Positions 47,652 to 56,651 are shown, counted from the first letter of the stretch. The stretch is DNA of 64,000 nucleotides from a virus (IMGVR_UViG_3300037069_000805:40241-104240); one strand, 5' to 3'. Notes: generated by a model not told the origin, from the letters alone. A program made the numbers and translations.

Positions 47652-49868
47652 TTATTTATAATTTTTTGTAAAAAAAGGATCGTTAGTTAATTTCTTAATT
47701 TGTTTCTCCTGATTTTCTTTTGCTGAGTTAGTTCTTTTAACTCTATCTTCTCTTAATAAGAATAACATACCTGCAGCAGATACTCTATCAAAGTTACCAT
47801 CACTATTCCAAGCAATACATTCTTCTAAATAAGGTATAGTTCTAATATGATGTAATTTAAGACTTGTATCATCTTCATCACCTTCATTATATCTAGTTAA
47901 CATATATTGTGCTTGAAGCAATCTACCCCATTTATTTATCTCTTTATTAGCGTGTGTACCCTTAGCTTTATTACCATATAGATTAGTTGCTTTAACCATA
48001 TCCATATCTTTAAGTATTTGAGGTACATCAGATAAATAATGTAAACAATTTCTAGCATCAAAATAACTAAATAAACCTTTTAAGTTACTTTCATAATTAG
48101 CTTCACCATTATAAAACTTAAGTACTCTTAATGCTATTTCATATGCATCATTTGCTAATCTAGGTCTACCAGTATATTCACAAATAATTCTATCTGTAAA
48201 TGTATCTAATCCGATTATACTAAATAATGAACTACCTGTATCAGCATCAATAGGGTCAATACCAAATATATATCTTCCTCTTGGTATTTCTCCATTAGCA
48301 TTTTTACGAGGCATTTCAAATATTTCAAGACAACCAGTTCTATCTGTATCAGAACTATCATAAGCTCTTAAAGGAAACTTATCCGTACTAGGTTTCCATT
48401 CAACATCTCCAGTACTATTATATATTAAATCACCAATATAATGCTCAGCTAAAAAAGATTCTTTCTTAGGACCAATAGTTTCAAGATAATCTTTTATATC
48501 AGCAACAGGAAATACTGTACCCTCAGTACGCATAATAGCTTCCTGTGGTGTAATAGGTTCCTCTGCTTTCTTTTGTGTAATAGCTCGAGCATCAGATGAA
48601 TTATATTTTACTTGATGTCTATCTAATAGAATTTCTACTAAAGCTTTAATAACATCGGGTTCTCCTACACTTTCATCATAACATTCATTTCTATTAAGAT
48701 ATGCTCCCCAAAAGAATCCACATTCAGTTTCTCCAGTTGCAGATTTATCAAATACATTTGGAATACCTAAAATATTATAAGCACCAGGTTTATAAAATAA
48801 TTTCTCAGAACCACTAAATGAAGCTCCTTCAACTCCACCTGTACCACCAGATAACATAAATCCAGAAGATACACCCCCATCTTCAACAGCTTTTCTATTA
48901 ACATTCCAAGCTTTTTCAAGATTTGGAAAAAGACCATCTTCTTCATAGTGAATTAAAGGTCCTCTAATACCCCTAGCTTTATCAGGATTATCTTTTAATG
49001 ATATACCATAGACAGAAGATAATAATCCCTTACGTGTACCATATTCATCTTTAAATCCTAACTGAATATTCATCTCTTTAGTAGCATCAATAGTTCTCAT
49101 TCTAGGTAATGGAGTATTCTCTGCTATCCAGTCAAGAGTATCTATAACTTTACCCCATATTCCCTTATCTCCAGATAAAAATCCTTTATCAGATGCTAAA
49201 TGGAAATTAGGATTACCAGAACCAGGTAATACATACATATTTCTAGGTGATTCAGATGCATTTTTGAAACTAAATCCAATACCCCTAGTCTTTAATACTT
49301 TACCATGTTTACCTAATCTCTTTGCTCTACAAGTATAATGAAAATATAAATAATCACCTAACCAAGGTTTAGCAAACTTTCGTACACGTTCACCTTGACT
49401 TCTTTCACCTTTACCACTAGTAGCAATAGTTTCAACTAACCAAATAGGACTATAGTTCCAATAGAAATATAATTCACCAGGAATCCATTCTCCATCAGAT
49501 TCTCTAATCATGCCATATTTCCATCTTTTAAGTTCTTCTTTCCAGAATTCAGCGTATTCAGATTTAGGATTGCTATTAGGTGATATATTAGTATACTTAC
49601 CATTCTTTTGAAAGAATATAGCAGCTTCTCTAAAATAATCCATATCCTCTAATATATGAGGATTAGTTAAATCTACATCAATTCTATCATCATCATATAG
49701 TTCACTCTTAGGTCTATCTTTAGCAAAGCCTCTGATAGATTCTGGTGCTATAAGGTTTTTAATAAATCTAATTGTAGATATATATTCTATTAAATTTTCA
49801 TATACTTCTTTTGGTAGTGATTCTCTTAACTCATCATCTATTTTACTTTGGTATTTATTTAATTCCAT
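47652..49868 (-). CDS. terL: Terminase large subunit (TerL)
   Basis: The 738-residue protein has a two-domain terminase layout. The ATPase shows a divergent Walker A (KTRGIGFS, about 193-200) and a Walker B (LIHYEEDG, about 305-312). The C-terminal RNase H-like nuclease begins GRYIFGIDPIDADTG with Asp538 and Asp541, and has a later acidic site in FSYFDARN. It powers DNA packaging through the portal. It overlaps the upstream chaperonin gene by 10 nt, linking packaging and folding functions in one transcript. Confidence 0.9.
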   Translation of the reverse strand: MELNKYQSKIDDELRESLPKEVYENLIEYISTIRFIKNLIAPESIRGFAKDRPKSELYDDDRIDVDLTNPHILEDMDYFREAAIFFQKNGKYTNISPNSNPKSEYAEFWKEELKRWKYGMIRESDGEWIPGELYFYWNYSPIWLVETIATSGKGERSQGERVRKFAKPWLGDYLYFHYTCRAKRLGKHGKVLKTRGIGFSFKNASESPRNMYVLPGSGNPNFHLASDKGFLSGDKGIWGKVIDTLDWIAENTPLPRMRTIDATKEMNIQLGFKDEYGTRKGLLSSVYGISLKDNPDKARGIRGPLIHYEEDGLFPNLEKAWNVNRKAVEDGGVSSGFMLSGGTGGVEGASFSGSEKLFYKPGAYNILGIPNVFDKSATGETECGFFWGAYLNRNECYDESVGEPDVIKALVEILLDRHQVKYNSSDARAITQKKAEEPITPQEAIMRTEGTVFPVADIKDYLETIGPKKESFLAEHYIGDLIYNSTGDVEWKPSTDKFPLRAYDSSDTDRTGCLEIFEMPRKNANGEIPRGRYIFGIDPIDADTGSSLFSIIGLDTFTDRIICEYTGRPRLANDAYEIALRVLKFYNGEANYESNLKGLFSYFDARNCLHYLSDVPQILKDMDMVKATNLYGNKAKGTHANKEINKWGRLLQAQYMLTRYNEGDEDDTSLKLHHIRTIPYLEECIAWNSDGNFDRVSAAGMLFLLREDRVKRTNSAKENQEKQIKKLTNDPFFTKNYK

Positions 49869-51346
49869 TGTTGAGGACTTAATATAATTGTTTCAGTTGA
49901 TAATATTGTTTTAGCTATAGAAGCCGCATTTTCTAAAGCACATCTAGCAACTTTAAAAGGATCAATAATATTTTTATTAAACATATTTTCAATATTATTC
50001 AAATTAGTTCCATTTTCTTTTATTTTATAAAAAGGTTTAGATAAACAATTATAAACTTCCATTATAAATACCTGTTTTGCGTTTAATGGTTCTAATCTTA
50101 CACTCCCATCTTCATCAAATTGTAAAGAGTCCATAAAATTATGATATATTTTATATAAAGCAACACCTCCACCTTCAATAATACCTTCTTCTAATGCACA
50201 TGCTACAGCTAATACAGCATCATCATATCTATCTTTACGCTCTTTCATTTCTAATTCAGAACCACCACCTACTTTAATTACAGCAGCTTTACCATTTAGA
50301 TTTTCATAACGTATTTTACTTAAAGGATCTTTATCCTTAGTAAGTTCTTTTAATTCACTAATATATTCTTCAATATTAACATCATTTGATTTAATTAATA
50401 AAGAAGAATTCTTACCTATCTTAACTGAATCTAATATACCTAATACATTATTATTAATAAGATTAGTAAAATCATTTACTATTTTAGCACCTGTAAAGAA
50501 AGATAAATCTTTTATTAGATCTTTTCTATGTTGTGCAAATCCAGGTGTTCTAATCGCACATAATTTAATATTACCACTTAATACATTGCTTTCTAATAAT
50601 CTTAATACATTATCTGAAATATGTTCTGTGATAATTAATATATTTCTACCTTCACTAGATGCTTTTTCTAATGGATTTTTAAATACTTTTAAATCTTCTA
50701 TTTTACCATCTAATAGTAATACATAAGGATTATCCATATTACACAAACCTTTTCTTTCATCTGTAATAAAGTGTTTAGAAAAGTAAGATACATCTAATTT
50801 CATACCAGTAATTAATTCAATAATATCTTCATTATTATTAGATTCTTCTACTTTAACTATATCAGAATGGTTATAAGCTTGTTGAATAATATCACCAATC
50901 TGTACATCGTTATTAGCAGATATACTAGCAACATGTTTAATGTCTTCATGTTTTAATTCTCTTGAATTAAGTTTTAATTGTTCTATAACTTTAGGTATAA
51001 TTTCATCAAATGCTTTTATAACCTCTTTAGAATTAAAATCTTTAAGATTGTTAATAAAAGCAGAAGCTAATACAATAGCTGTAGTAGTACCATCACCAGC
51101 TTCATCTGCAGTCTTTTCAGCTACTTCTTTAATCATAATAGCTGCAGCATTTTCAATTGGATCTTTAAAAGATATAGCTTTAGCTACAGATACACCATCT
51201 TTAGTAATATATGGTTTACCATATTCATCTGTTATAATAACAGTTTTACCTTCTGGTCCCATAGTAGAAGCTACAGCATCTCTTAATTTATTTATTCCAC
51301 TAATAAGTTTATCTTTAAATTCTTCTTTAAAATATATTTCTTGCAT
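49859..51346 (-). CDS. groL: GroEL-type chaperonin (Hsp60)
   Basis: The 495-residue protein is an almost complete group I chaperonin; bacterial GroEL is about 545 residues. It keeps the nucleotide-site motifs MGPEGK near residue 29, ITKDGVSVAK with Asp50, GDGTTT at 84-89, and the catalytic Asp at about 376 in RYDDAVLAVACALEEG, followed by EGGGVAL. The apical domain keeps YFSKHFITD and IRTPGFAQHRKDLIKDL. The C-terminal Gly-Gly-Met tail is absent. It should fold phage proteins in the cytoplasm. A GroES-like gene lies 1.6 kb upstream. Phage-encoded GroELs are uncommon. Confidence 0.9.
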   Translation of the reverse strand: MQEIYFKEEFKDKLISGINKLRDAVASTMGPEGKTVIITDEYGKPYITKDGVSVAKAISFKDPIENAAAIMIKEVAEKTADEAGDGTTTAIVLASAFINNLKDFNSKEVIKAFDEIIPKVIEQLKLNSRELKHEDIKHVASISANNDVQIGDIIQQAYNHSDIVKVEESNNNEDIIELITGMKLDVSYFSKHFITDERKGLCNMDNPYVLLLDGKIEDLKVFKNPLEKASSEGRNILIITEHISDNVLRLLESNVLSGNIKLCAIRTPGFAQHRKDLIKDLSFFTGAKIVNDFTNLINNNVLGILDSVKIGKNSSLLIKSNDVNIEEYISELKELTKDKDPLSKIRYENLNGKAAVIKVGGGSELEMKERKDRYDDAVLAVACALEEGIIEGGGVALYKIYHNFMDSLQFDEDGSVRLEPLNAKQVFIMEVYNCLSKPFYKIKENGTNLNNIENMFNKNIIDPFKVARCALENAASIAKTILSTETIILSPQQWN

Positions 51347-51888
51347 TATAAATATTTATAGTTAAAATTAATTTTATGTTTTATAGCCCACTTAAATGTT
51401 CCATAATTCATATTCTCATAAATAGAAGCTTCTTTTAAAGTATTAAATATTAAATTCTTATCTACATTTAAAACCTTTTTAGAATTTGGATTTTTATCTA
51501 ATAAAAACAATCCTTCTTTAGCTATTGACATTTTTAATCTAGATTCTTTAGATACTACTCTATTTCTATGAAAATCTGCAATCTTCCTTCTTGTTTCAAT
51601 AGAAGGAGATTTTCCTTCAGATCCATCACCACCAAATGTCATATTACAAAGAGTTTTAAAATCATATTGACTAATTATAAAACATTCTAATTCACAAGCA
51701 TCGTTCCAAGATAGATTTTCAGCAAGTATTCTTACAATATAATTTGTTTTATTAATTACTCTTTTCCAATGTAAATTTCTATTAGAATTTTTATATGCTC
51801 TTTTAATATAACCCATTCCTATATAAAACACTTTGTTTGTATCTAATCTAATGTGTTGATAGACACATTTGTTATTTTCTTTTCTCAT
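51346..51888 (-). CDS. GIY-YIG homing endonuclease
   Basis: The frame opens further upstream (51972) inside the neighbouring gene, but the ATG at 51888 (MRKENNKCVYQHIRLDTNKV), 1 nt after that gene's stop, is preferred. It has a GIY-YIG domain (VYQHI, FYIGMG, KRAYKNSNR), a middle NUMOD3-like segment (SIETRRKIADFHRNR), and a C-terminal helix-turn-helix (LNVDKNLIFNTLKEASIYEN). Its stop overlaps the chaperonin ATG by 1 nt (TAATG). It has thus entered the chaperonin operon without disrupting a frame. Confidence 0.87.
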   Translation of the reverse strand: MRKENNKCVYQHIRLDTNKVFYIGMGYIKRAYKNSNRNLHWKRVINKTNYIVRILAENLSWNDACELECFIISQYDFKTLCNMTFGGDGSEGKSPSIETRRKIADFHRNRVVSKESRLKMSIAKEGLFLLDKNPNSKKVLNVDKNLIFNTLKEASIYENMNYGTFKWAIKHKINFNYKYL

Positions 51889-51889
51889 C

Positions 51890-52456
51890 TTATTCAAATT
51901 CCAAACCTTGTTCAAAAAATCCCATCGTTTTACTACCTTTAGTTCTTCCTTCCATTTCTTTTTGTTCTGCAAGCACTTCTTTGTATGCTGCTTTTAAGTC
52001 TTTCATAATACCTGGTACAGCTTTTAAAGCAGATGTAACTGTAGATAATTGTGTAACTACACCACCAGATGTAGTTCTTTCAGCTAATATTACATCTGCA
52101 TTTTCTAAATATTTAGATATATCATCAGCAGCTTTTAATGATGATTTATATAATCTAGCAATAGGTGTAATAGACATTGATTCATAATATTTAATTGCAT
52201 TTCTAACAATATCATCTATTTTCCAATCTTCCGGTAATCCAATATCTTTTATTATTTCTATTTCTCTTTCTTTATTATCTACTTTATATAAATAATCTGA
52301 ACGAATATCTGTATAATAATAAATAAATAACATTTCTTTAAATGCTAATTCTTTATTTCTAGATTTATCTTTTTTAAGAATAGCTTTAAAAGGCAACAAC
52401 CCCCATGTTTCGTCGGAAACATAGAGGATGTATTCTTTAATTTCAAATAATTTCAT
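51890..52456 (-). CDS. Hypothetical protein (188 aa)
   Basis: A soluble helical protein starting MKLFEIKEYILYVSDETWGLL, with an Ala/Lys-rich coiled C-terminal half (MKDLKAAYKEVLAEQKEMEG). No domain recognised. It overlaps the upstream gene by 1 nt and was probably the direct neighbour of the chaperonin gene before the endonuclease gene was inserted. Proximity to TerL and chaperonin suggests a head-morphogenesis role, which is only a guess. Confidence 0.55.
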   Translation of the reverse strand: MKLFEIKEYILYVSDETWGLLPFKAILKKDKSRNKELAFKEMLFIYYYTDIRSDYLYKVDNKEREIEIIKDIGLPEDWKIDDIVRNAIKYYESMSITPIARLYKSSLKAADDISKYLENADVILAERTTSGGVVTQLSTVTSALKAVPGIMKDLKAAYKEVLAEQKEMEGRTKGSKTMGFFEQGLEFE

Positions 52457-52749
52457 TATTTACTTTTCTTTGATTTAGATTTTGGTGTTGCCACAACTTC
52501 AGTGTCTGGTTCACATACACATTCTTTATCACAAACTTCTGTTTTAAATGTTTCAATTTGTGCATAAACATCTTTTAGTTCAGATTTTAAGTCTTTAATT
52601 ACTTTCTCTTTACGAGCAACTTCATCTTCTGTTACTAGAACTTTAGTATTTAATTTACTAACTTCTTTCTTTAATGTATAAGCTACATATGCTCTATTAA
52701 TTAATAATAAACTGATTGCTCCCGCTACTAATTCTACTACTCCTACCAT
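52456..52749 (-). CDS. Small membrane-anchored coiled-coil protein (97 aa)
   Basis: An N-terminal hydrophobic helix (VVELVAGAISLLLINRAYVAY, shortened here) is followed by a coiled coil of about 40 residues. A short Cys-containing linker (CDKECVCEP) comes before a basic Lys/Ser tail. This topology suggests an inner-membrane anchored protein facing the cytoplasm. It shares a TAATG overlap with the 56-aa gene upstream. The function is unknown. Confidence 0.55.
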   Translation of the reverse strand: MVGVVELVAGAISLLLINRAYVAYTLKKEVSKLNTKVLVTEDEVARKEKVIKDLKSELKDVYAQIETFKTEVCDKECVCEPDTEVVATPKSKSKKSK

Positions 52750-52919
52750 TATTTACTTTTTTTATATTCAACTTGTTTAACGTCTTCTTTTGGTGTTAAT
52801 TCATTTACAATATTTGTGAATGCTTGTACAATGATTGCAGATTCTTGTAACTCATATACACCTGCTTTATTTGCTCTACCTAGAGCTTGTTCAATTACTT
52901 TTAATGATTGTTCTAACAT
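52749..52919 (-). CDS. Small helical protein (56 aa)
   Basis: A complete short frame from ATG 52919 to TAA 52749: MLEQSLKVIEQALGRANKAG followed by a Glu/Ala/Ile-rich helix and a Lys-rich tail. It fills the gap exactly, with a TAATG overlap downstream and 5 nt to the GroES-like stop upstream, and has good amphipathic character. The function is unknown. Confidence 0.65.
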   Translation of the reverse strand: MLEQSLKVIEQALGRANKAGVYELQESAIIVQAFTNIVNELTPKEDVKQVEYKKSK

Positions 52920-52924
52920 ATTTA

Positions 52925-53308
52925 TTATAATTTAACTTTAATTACTTCTTCTAGTCTTTCATCTTTTGCTTTGACTAATCTATCATCTAAAAATGCAAAT
53001 GTATCTTCTCCAACATCTATAGTATCTACTTTTACTTGCATAATTGTATCTACACTATTTCCATTATCTACTCTTGTTGGAACCATCATTTTTTCAATAT
53101 TGATAATTACTTTATCACCAACATTTAAATCTGTTACCATTGCACCTTTAGCTAATATATATTGTACATCAGATAAAATGTTATTTGATAATACTACATT
53201 ACCATCTTCTTCAAGACTATTTAAAGTAATGATTACACTACTATATCTTGGTTTTAAAGGAAAATCTTTTATTAATTCCTTTACTTCTTCACTGTTAAAG
53301 TTTCTCAT
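52925..53308 (-). CDS. GroES-like co-chaperonin candidate (127 aa)
   Basis: Two segments match the GroES beta-barrel: LKPRYSSVIITLNS (about residues 17-30), equivalent to the N-terminal PLxDRVxV strand, and YILAKGAMVTDLNVGDKVII (about 49-68), equivalent to the GroES stretch that ends VGDxVxF. A C-terminal extension makes it longer than the usual ~97 residues. The mobile loop is not obvious by eye. With a GroEL homologue nearby on the same strand, a phage-specific co-chaperonin (like T4 gp31 in concept) is the best reading. Confidence 0.6.
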   Translation of the reverse strand: MRNFNSEEVKELIKDFPLKPRYSSVIITLNSLEEDGNVVLSNNILSDVQYILAKGAMVTDLNVGDKVIINIEKMMVPTRVDNGNSVDTIMQVKVDTIDVGEDTFAFLDDRLVKAKDERLEEVIKVKL

Positions 53309-53597
53309 TCTTATTTTTATTATATTTAATTAATCCTTCTTTAATTTTCTTATTCTTTTCATACTTATCAAAGTTAGTATATAACTTTCCAAGATATAAA
53401 TAAATAAAATTTGTTTTTAATTTGTTAAATTCTTCTTCTGAATTTATATTATCTAATTCTAAAGCTTTCATTATTTCTCTTGTAAATTGATAAGGTGAAT
53501 TAATAATTTTATTTATAATATTATCTTGTAGATTATATTTTAAACCTATTCTATGAATTAGAATCTTTATCTTATCTTCATCTACTTTATTTTTCAT
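53295..53597 (-). CDS. Hypothetical protein (100 aa)
   Basis: A Lys/Ile/Asn-rich helical protein starting MKNKVDEDKIKILIHRIGLK. It has no recognised motif. It overlaps its neighbours by 14 nt and 11 nt within the compact small-gene string. The function is unknown. Confidence 0.55.
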   Translation of the reverse strand: MKNKVDEDKIKILIHRIGLKYNLQDNIINKIINSPYQFTREIMKALELDNINSEEEFNKLKTNFIYLYLGKLYTNFDKYEKNKKIKEGLIKYNKNKNEKL

Positions 53598-53970
53598 CTA
53601 CAATATTGAAATTAAATATTACTTTAAAATTCTTACTATTTAAATCTAATTCGGGTATAAACATATTTGATATTTCACCATTTACTATAATACCTTTCTT
53701 TCTTAGATTTGTCATTATATTCTGAAATGAATTATCATTCATATTCAATTCATCTTTTATTTTCATTTTAGTATCATAATCAAATACTATAGTCCATAAA
53801 ATCTTATTATTAGTTGTTTCTTTTTTATACACATAATGATAATATAATAATAGAGCTAACACTTGTTGTTGTTGATTATTTAACTTATGAAAACTCTTTG
53901 TTATATCTAACCATCTAAAAAAAAGATTCTTTAATGTAACATTTAGTGTTGCTGTTTTACTATTATTCAT
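53587..53970 (-). CDS. Winged-helix-like protein (127 aa)
   Basis: Helix-turn-helix-type spacing is visible: LNNQQQQVLALLLYYHY, then MKIKDELNMNDNSFQNIMTN, then LRKKGIIVNGE with a beta wing. This resembles winged-helix replication or regulation proteins, with the recognition helix near residues 80-95. DNA binding is an inference. It shares an 8-nt overlap with the next gene. Confidence 0.55.
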   Translation of the reverse strand: MNNSKTATLNVTLKNLFFRWLDITKSFHKLNNQQQQVLALLLYYHYVYKKETTNNKILWTIVFDYDTKMKIKDELNMNDNSFQNIMTNLRKKGIIVNGEISNMFIPELDLNSKNFKVIFNFNIVDEK

Positions 53971-54175
53971 TTACAAATTTATTAATTTCATTAATTGTTT
54001 TTACAAAATCTATAAATTCTTTACTATAAGCATCAAAAAAAATATGTTGATTTGATTTACCAATAATGCTACCAGATTGATCAAATTCATCTTCATTCAT
54101 TTCAATATAAATAGTATTAGATACACCTATAAATTCTCCATAAATATTTCCATTTGTTACTTTATATTTACTCAT
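53963..54175 (-). CDS. Hypothetical protein (70 aa)
   Basis: A small acidic, probably beta-rich protein (MSKYKVTNGNIYGEFIGVSN). No known domain. It is coupled to phoH by a 1-nt overlap. The function is unknown. Confidence 0.5.
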   Translation of the reverse strand: MSKYKVTNGNIYGEFIGVSNTIYIEMNEDEFDQSGSIIGKSNQHIFFDAYSKEFIDFVKTINEINKFVNE

Positions 54176-54825
54176 TATTTCCCATATACATAATCTAAAA
54201 TTCTTCCTACTAATCCACTTCTATGATTTTCTTTTAATTTAATATGAACAATACCTTCTATATTTTTAGATAGTTCAATTGCAAAATCTAAACCTGTATA
54301 TGTTTCAGATATATCTCTTTGAGATTGATCACCATTAATTACAATTTTACCTGTAGTACCTAATCTTGTAAGAACTGCTTCCATTTCTTTTGCAGTAAGA
54401 TTTTGTGCTTCTTCTATAATAAGAATATCGTCTATTGTTTTACCACGTATAAATTGAATTGGTAAAGCTAATATTTTACCATTTTTAATATATTCATCAA
54501 CTTTTAATCTATCAGTGCATTTATAAAGATTTTCAACTAAAGCTTCCATATATGGATTAAACTTTTCTTTTAAATCTCCTGGTAAGAAACCTAATGATTT
54601 ACCTACTTCAATAGCACTTCTAGCAACTAAAATCTTATCACATTGTTTTCTATTTAAAAAATCTAATGCTGTAATAGAACCTACTAATGATTTACCAGAA
54701 CCTGCCCTACCAGTTATAATAACAATTTGATTATCTATAATTAATTGTTTAGCTAGTTTTTGTTCTTCATTAAGAGCTATATTATATTTTATTTCAGACT
54801 TTCTTTCTCTATTAGTTTCTTTCAT
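54175..54825 (-). CDS. phoH: PhoH-like ATPase
   Basis: The 216-residue protein has a Walker A (GRAGSGKS, residues 39-46), a Walker B (DDILIIEEAQN, about 132-142), a motif with SAIEVGKSLGFLPGD, and a C-terminal sensor region (NGDQSQRD, then LKENHRSG). This is a PhoH-family P-loop ATPase, related to the N-terminal half of superfamily 1 helicases and common in phages. Its phage role is unsettled; RNA or nucleotide metabolism is the usual suggestion. Confidence 0.88.
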   Translation of the reverse strand: MKETNRERKSEIKYNIALNEEQKLAKQLIIDNQIVIITGRAGSGKSLVGSITALDFLNRKQCDKILVARSAIEVGKSLGFLPGDLKEKFNPYMEALVENLYKCTDRLKVDEYIKNGKILALPIQFIRGKTIDDILIIEEAQNLTAKEMEAVLTRLGTTGKIVINGDQSQRDISETYTGLDFAIELSKNIEGIVHIKLKENHRSGLVGRILDYVYGK

Positions 54826-55123
54826 TTTTGAATTTTAAATATTCATTAATATTTTCAAATGTTTCTAGTTCATTTATAGAACCACATTTAAAACATATAT
54901 TATTATCTAATTCATCTGACATGATATGTAGACTTTTACAATATTTGCAAGCAACTACTGATTCTTTATCATATTCTATTTTTTTATTATCTTCCATTGT
55001 TTTTATTAAATTATCTACATCTTTTACATAATCAGTATCATAAGGTGGAAATGGTGCTAAGTTATTGTAATAATGTAAGTGACTAGATAGCCGTTTCAGT
55101 TCTTTTAATTTTTTCTGTTTCAT
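54812..55123 (-). CDS. Zinc-ribbon protein (103 aa)
   Basis: The frame opens at 55156, but the ATG at 55123 (MKQKKLKELKRL) reduces overlap with the upstream gene to about 40 nt and is preferred. Two CxxC pairs (CKYC near residue 59, CFKC near 79) form a zinc ribbon. An N-terminal basic coiled segment precedes it. It overlaps phoH by 14 nt. A nucleic-acid-binding role is plausible. Confidence 0.55.
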   Translation of the reverse strand: MKQKKLKELKRLSSHLHYYNNLAPFPPYDTDYVKDVDNLIKTMEDNKKIEYDKESVVACKYCKSLHIMSDELDNNICFKCGSINELETFENINEYLKFKNERN

Positions 55124-55295
55124 TATTAATTGTGATTTCAGCATTCCATAAATCATCTTCCGATTTATTAATATTAATAGAATATGAATAATCTTTATGT
55201 TTAGAACTGAATCTATTTATATCAGTCATAAAATTATCAATATTATCTAATATCTCTTTTATAGATTGCTGTTCTAATGTATAAGTATTATTCAT
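55083..55295 (-). CDS. Hypothetical protein (70 aa)
   Basis: An acidic helical and beta protein (MNNTYTLEQQSIKEILDNID, ending RTETAI) that terminates in TAG, an uncommon stop here. No recognised domain. It overlaps both neighbours and belongs to the small-gene string. Confidence 0.5.
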   Translation of the reverse strand: MNNTYTLEQQSIKEILDNIDNFMTDINRFSSKHKDYSYSININKSEDDLWNAEITINNETEKIKRTETAI

Positions 55296-55578
55296 TTATA
55301 TTATTCTTTTGTTTATATTCTTGCCATTCTATATTACTCATTAAATCTGGAAATCTTTCTAAATTACAACTCTTTTTAATTGAAGTTATACCTTTGAATA
55401 CACAACCACATTTAATACACTTACCAGTCTTTGCACAATCGTCACGACATATTAATCTACGATATGCTATCTGTTCTTTTATATGTTGTGGTTGTACTTC
55501 AAGCTCTTCTAGTATTCTTTGAGAGTTTCCCTCTAGAAAAGATAATATATTTTTATATGTTATCTTCTTCTTTTCCAT
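55288..55578 (-). CDS. Cysteine-cluster protein (96 aa)
   Basis: A helical N-terminal half (KNILSFLEGNSQRILEELE) is followed by a CRDDCAKTGKCIKCGC cluster near residues 44-59 and a further Cys. This cluster is probably a zinc or metal knuckle. Such short Cys-cluster proteins are common in Bacteroidota phages, often of unknown function. Confidence 0.55.
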   Translation of the reverse strand: MEKKKITYKNILSFLEGNSQRILEELEVQPQHIKEQIAYRRLICRDDCAKTGKCIKCGCVFKGITSIKKSCNLERFPDLMSNIEWQEYKQKNNINE

Positions 55579-55828
55579 TTGTCATTTCTTTAGCTTGATG
55601 TACTTTACCTAGTACTAAAAACTTCTCCATATTATCTAACTCTCTTCCATAAATAGGAAGTACATATTCATTTATATTATCTTCTGTATATTCAAGTGTC
55701 GGATCTAATTGTTTAGCTACTATGTCCATTTCACCAATTATCTTATAAAAAGATTTAATATGTTGTTTAGTTTTTTTATCTTTTAATAAATTGTTTTGTC
55801 TTAATCCTTGTTTCATGTAATTACTCAT
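55553..55828 (-). CDS. Hypothetical protein (91 aa)
   Basis: A helical, charged protein (MSNYMKQGLRQNNLLKDKKT). An alternative start at Met5 is possible. No domain is recognised. It overlaps neighbours by 26 and 8 nt. Confidence 0.5.
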   Translation of the reverse strand: MSNYMKQGLRQNNLLKDKKTKQHIKSFYKIIGEMDIVAKQLDPTLEYTEDNINEYVLPIYGRELDNMEKFLVLGKVHQAKEMTNGKEEDNI

Positions 55829-56120
55829 TGTTTTCTAATTTAGGAAATTTTAAATATTGTATATTTGGTTCTTCTATTTGATTTTCAATAAGTTTATCAT
55901 ATCGATTTCTATTGACTATAACAAAATCTACTTCCATATCTACATCTGATATATCATTAACTGGATAATGTTGTTTAATTTTTACTAACTCTGTATTTTC
56001 TTTCATTGCTGAATATAAAAACGTAGTAATTGCAAATTTTAAATTTTCCTTATTTAATATACCATTATTAGTATTTAATGAATGTGTTAATTTTTTATAC
56101 ACGTGAATATCTTTATTCAT
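55821..56120 (-). CDS. Hypothetical protein (99 aa)
   Basis: A soluble protein starting MNKDIHVYKKLTHSLNTNNG with a central hydrophobic strand (VDFVIVNRNRYDKL). No domain recognised. It shares 8-nt overlaps with both neighbours. Confidence 0.5.
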   Translation of the reverse strand: MNKDIHVYKKLTHSLNTNNGILNKENLKFAITTFLYSAMKENTELVKIKQHYPVNDISDVDMEVDFVIVNRNRYDKLIENQIEEPNIQYLKFPKLENNE

Positions 56121-56436
56121 ATCTTTTAATTATTATATCACTATCAACTATATTATAATTTTCATCTAGTAATAATTGTTCTCTTATCTTTGTATTCTTA
56201 TTAGCAACGTATATTTGTGCTGTTAATTGTTGTCTATCATTTCTAAATAAACCTACATTAACATCTATTAATCTACAGTTACTTCTCCATTTATGTGTAT
56301 AGTAATGTTTAAGTTTAAATAAATCATTATGATTACTAATTAAATCTTCTCTTATTATATCATGTATTTGTTCTATCATATTAAAATAATTTATCTTCTG
56401 ATAATTCATGTTCAGCACATTCATGTTGTACTCCAA
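56113..56436 (-). CDS. Hypothetical protein (107 aa)
   Basis: It starts MEYNMNVLNMNYQKINYFNM; internal starts at Met5, Met10 or Met20 are all possible, and Met20 (MIEQIHDIIREDL) would end the long overlap with the upstream gene. A beta-rich C-terminal half contains LIDVNVGLFRND. It resembles the 99-aa neighbour in containing a VDVNV/DMEVDF-type strand, which hints at a tandem family. The function is unknown. Confidence 0.5.
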   Translation of the reverse strand: MEYNMNVLNMNYQKINYFNMIEQIHDIIREDLISNHNDLFKLKHYYTHKWRSNCRLIDVNVGLFRNDRQQLTAQIYVANKNTKIREQLLLDENYNIVDSDIIIKRYE

Positions 56437-56566
56437 ATCCTAAACTTACTAAATAAGTATTAGTATCAAATACATATGAATAATTTACTTCTATTACTAT
56501 TCCTTTTTCTGATTCAGGAGTTATATGATAAACTTCATCTCCTATATTAAATTTTGGTCTTTTCAT
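56381..56566 (-). CDS. Small SH3/KOW-like protein (61 aa)
   Basis: The sequence MKRPKFNIGDEVYHITPESE, followed by KGIVIEVNYSY and YLVSLG, has the beta-barrel pattern of small KOW or SH3-like phage proteins (GDxVY...G.V..V...Y.V..G). It is a possible RNA or protein interaction module. The start overlaps a short 34-aa frame upstream. Confidence 0.55.
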   Translation of the reverse strand: MKRPKFNIGDEVYHITPESEKGIVIEVNYSYVFDTNTYLVSLGFGVQHECAEHELSEDKLF

Positions 56567-56651
56567 TAAATATTTGTTTTAAAAATGTATATAAATCTAT
56601 TTGTCCTGTTTGTAATAGTTGTAACCATTTATTTTTTGTATCTTCTTCCAT
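56547..56651 (-). CDS. Possible very small protein (34 aa)
   Basis: The frame runs from ATG 56651 to TAA 56547: MEEDTKNKWLQLLQTGQIDL and a short C-terminus. It bridges two genes with overlaps of about 23 and 20 nt, and the start lies within the end of the upstream gene as for its neighbours. Short length makes it uncertain. Confidence 0.4.
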   Translation of the reverse strand: MEEDTKNKWLQLLQTGQIDLYTFLKQIFNEKTKI

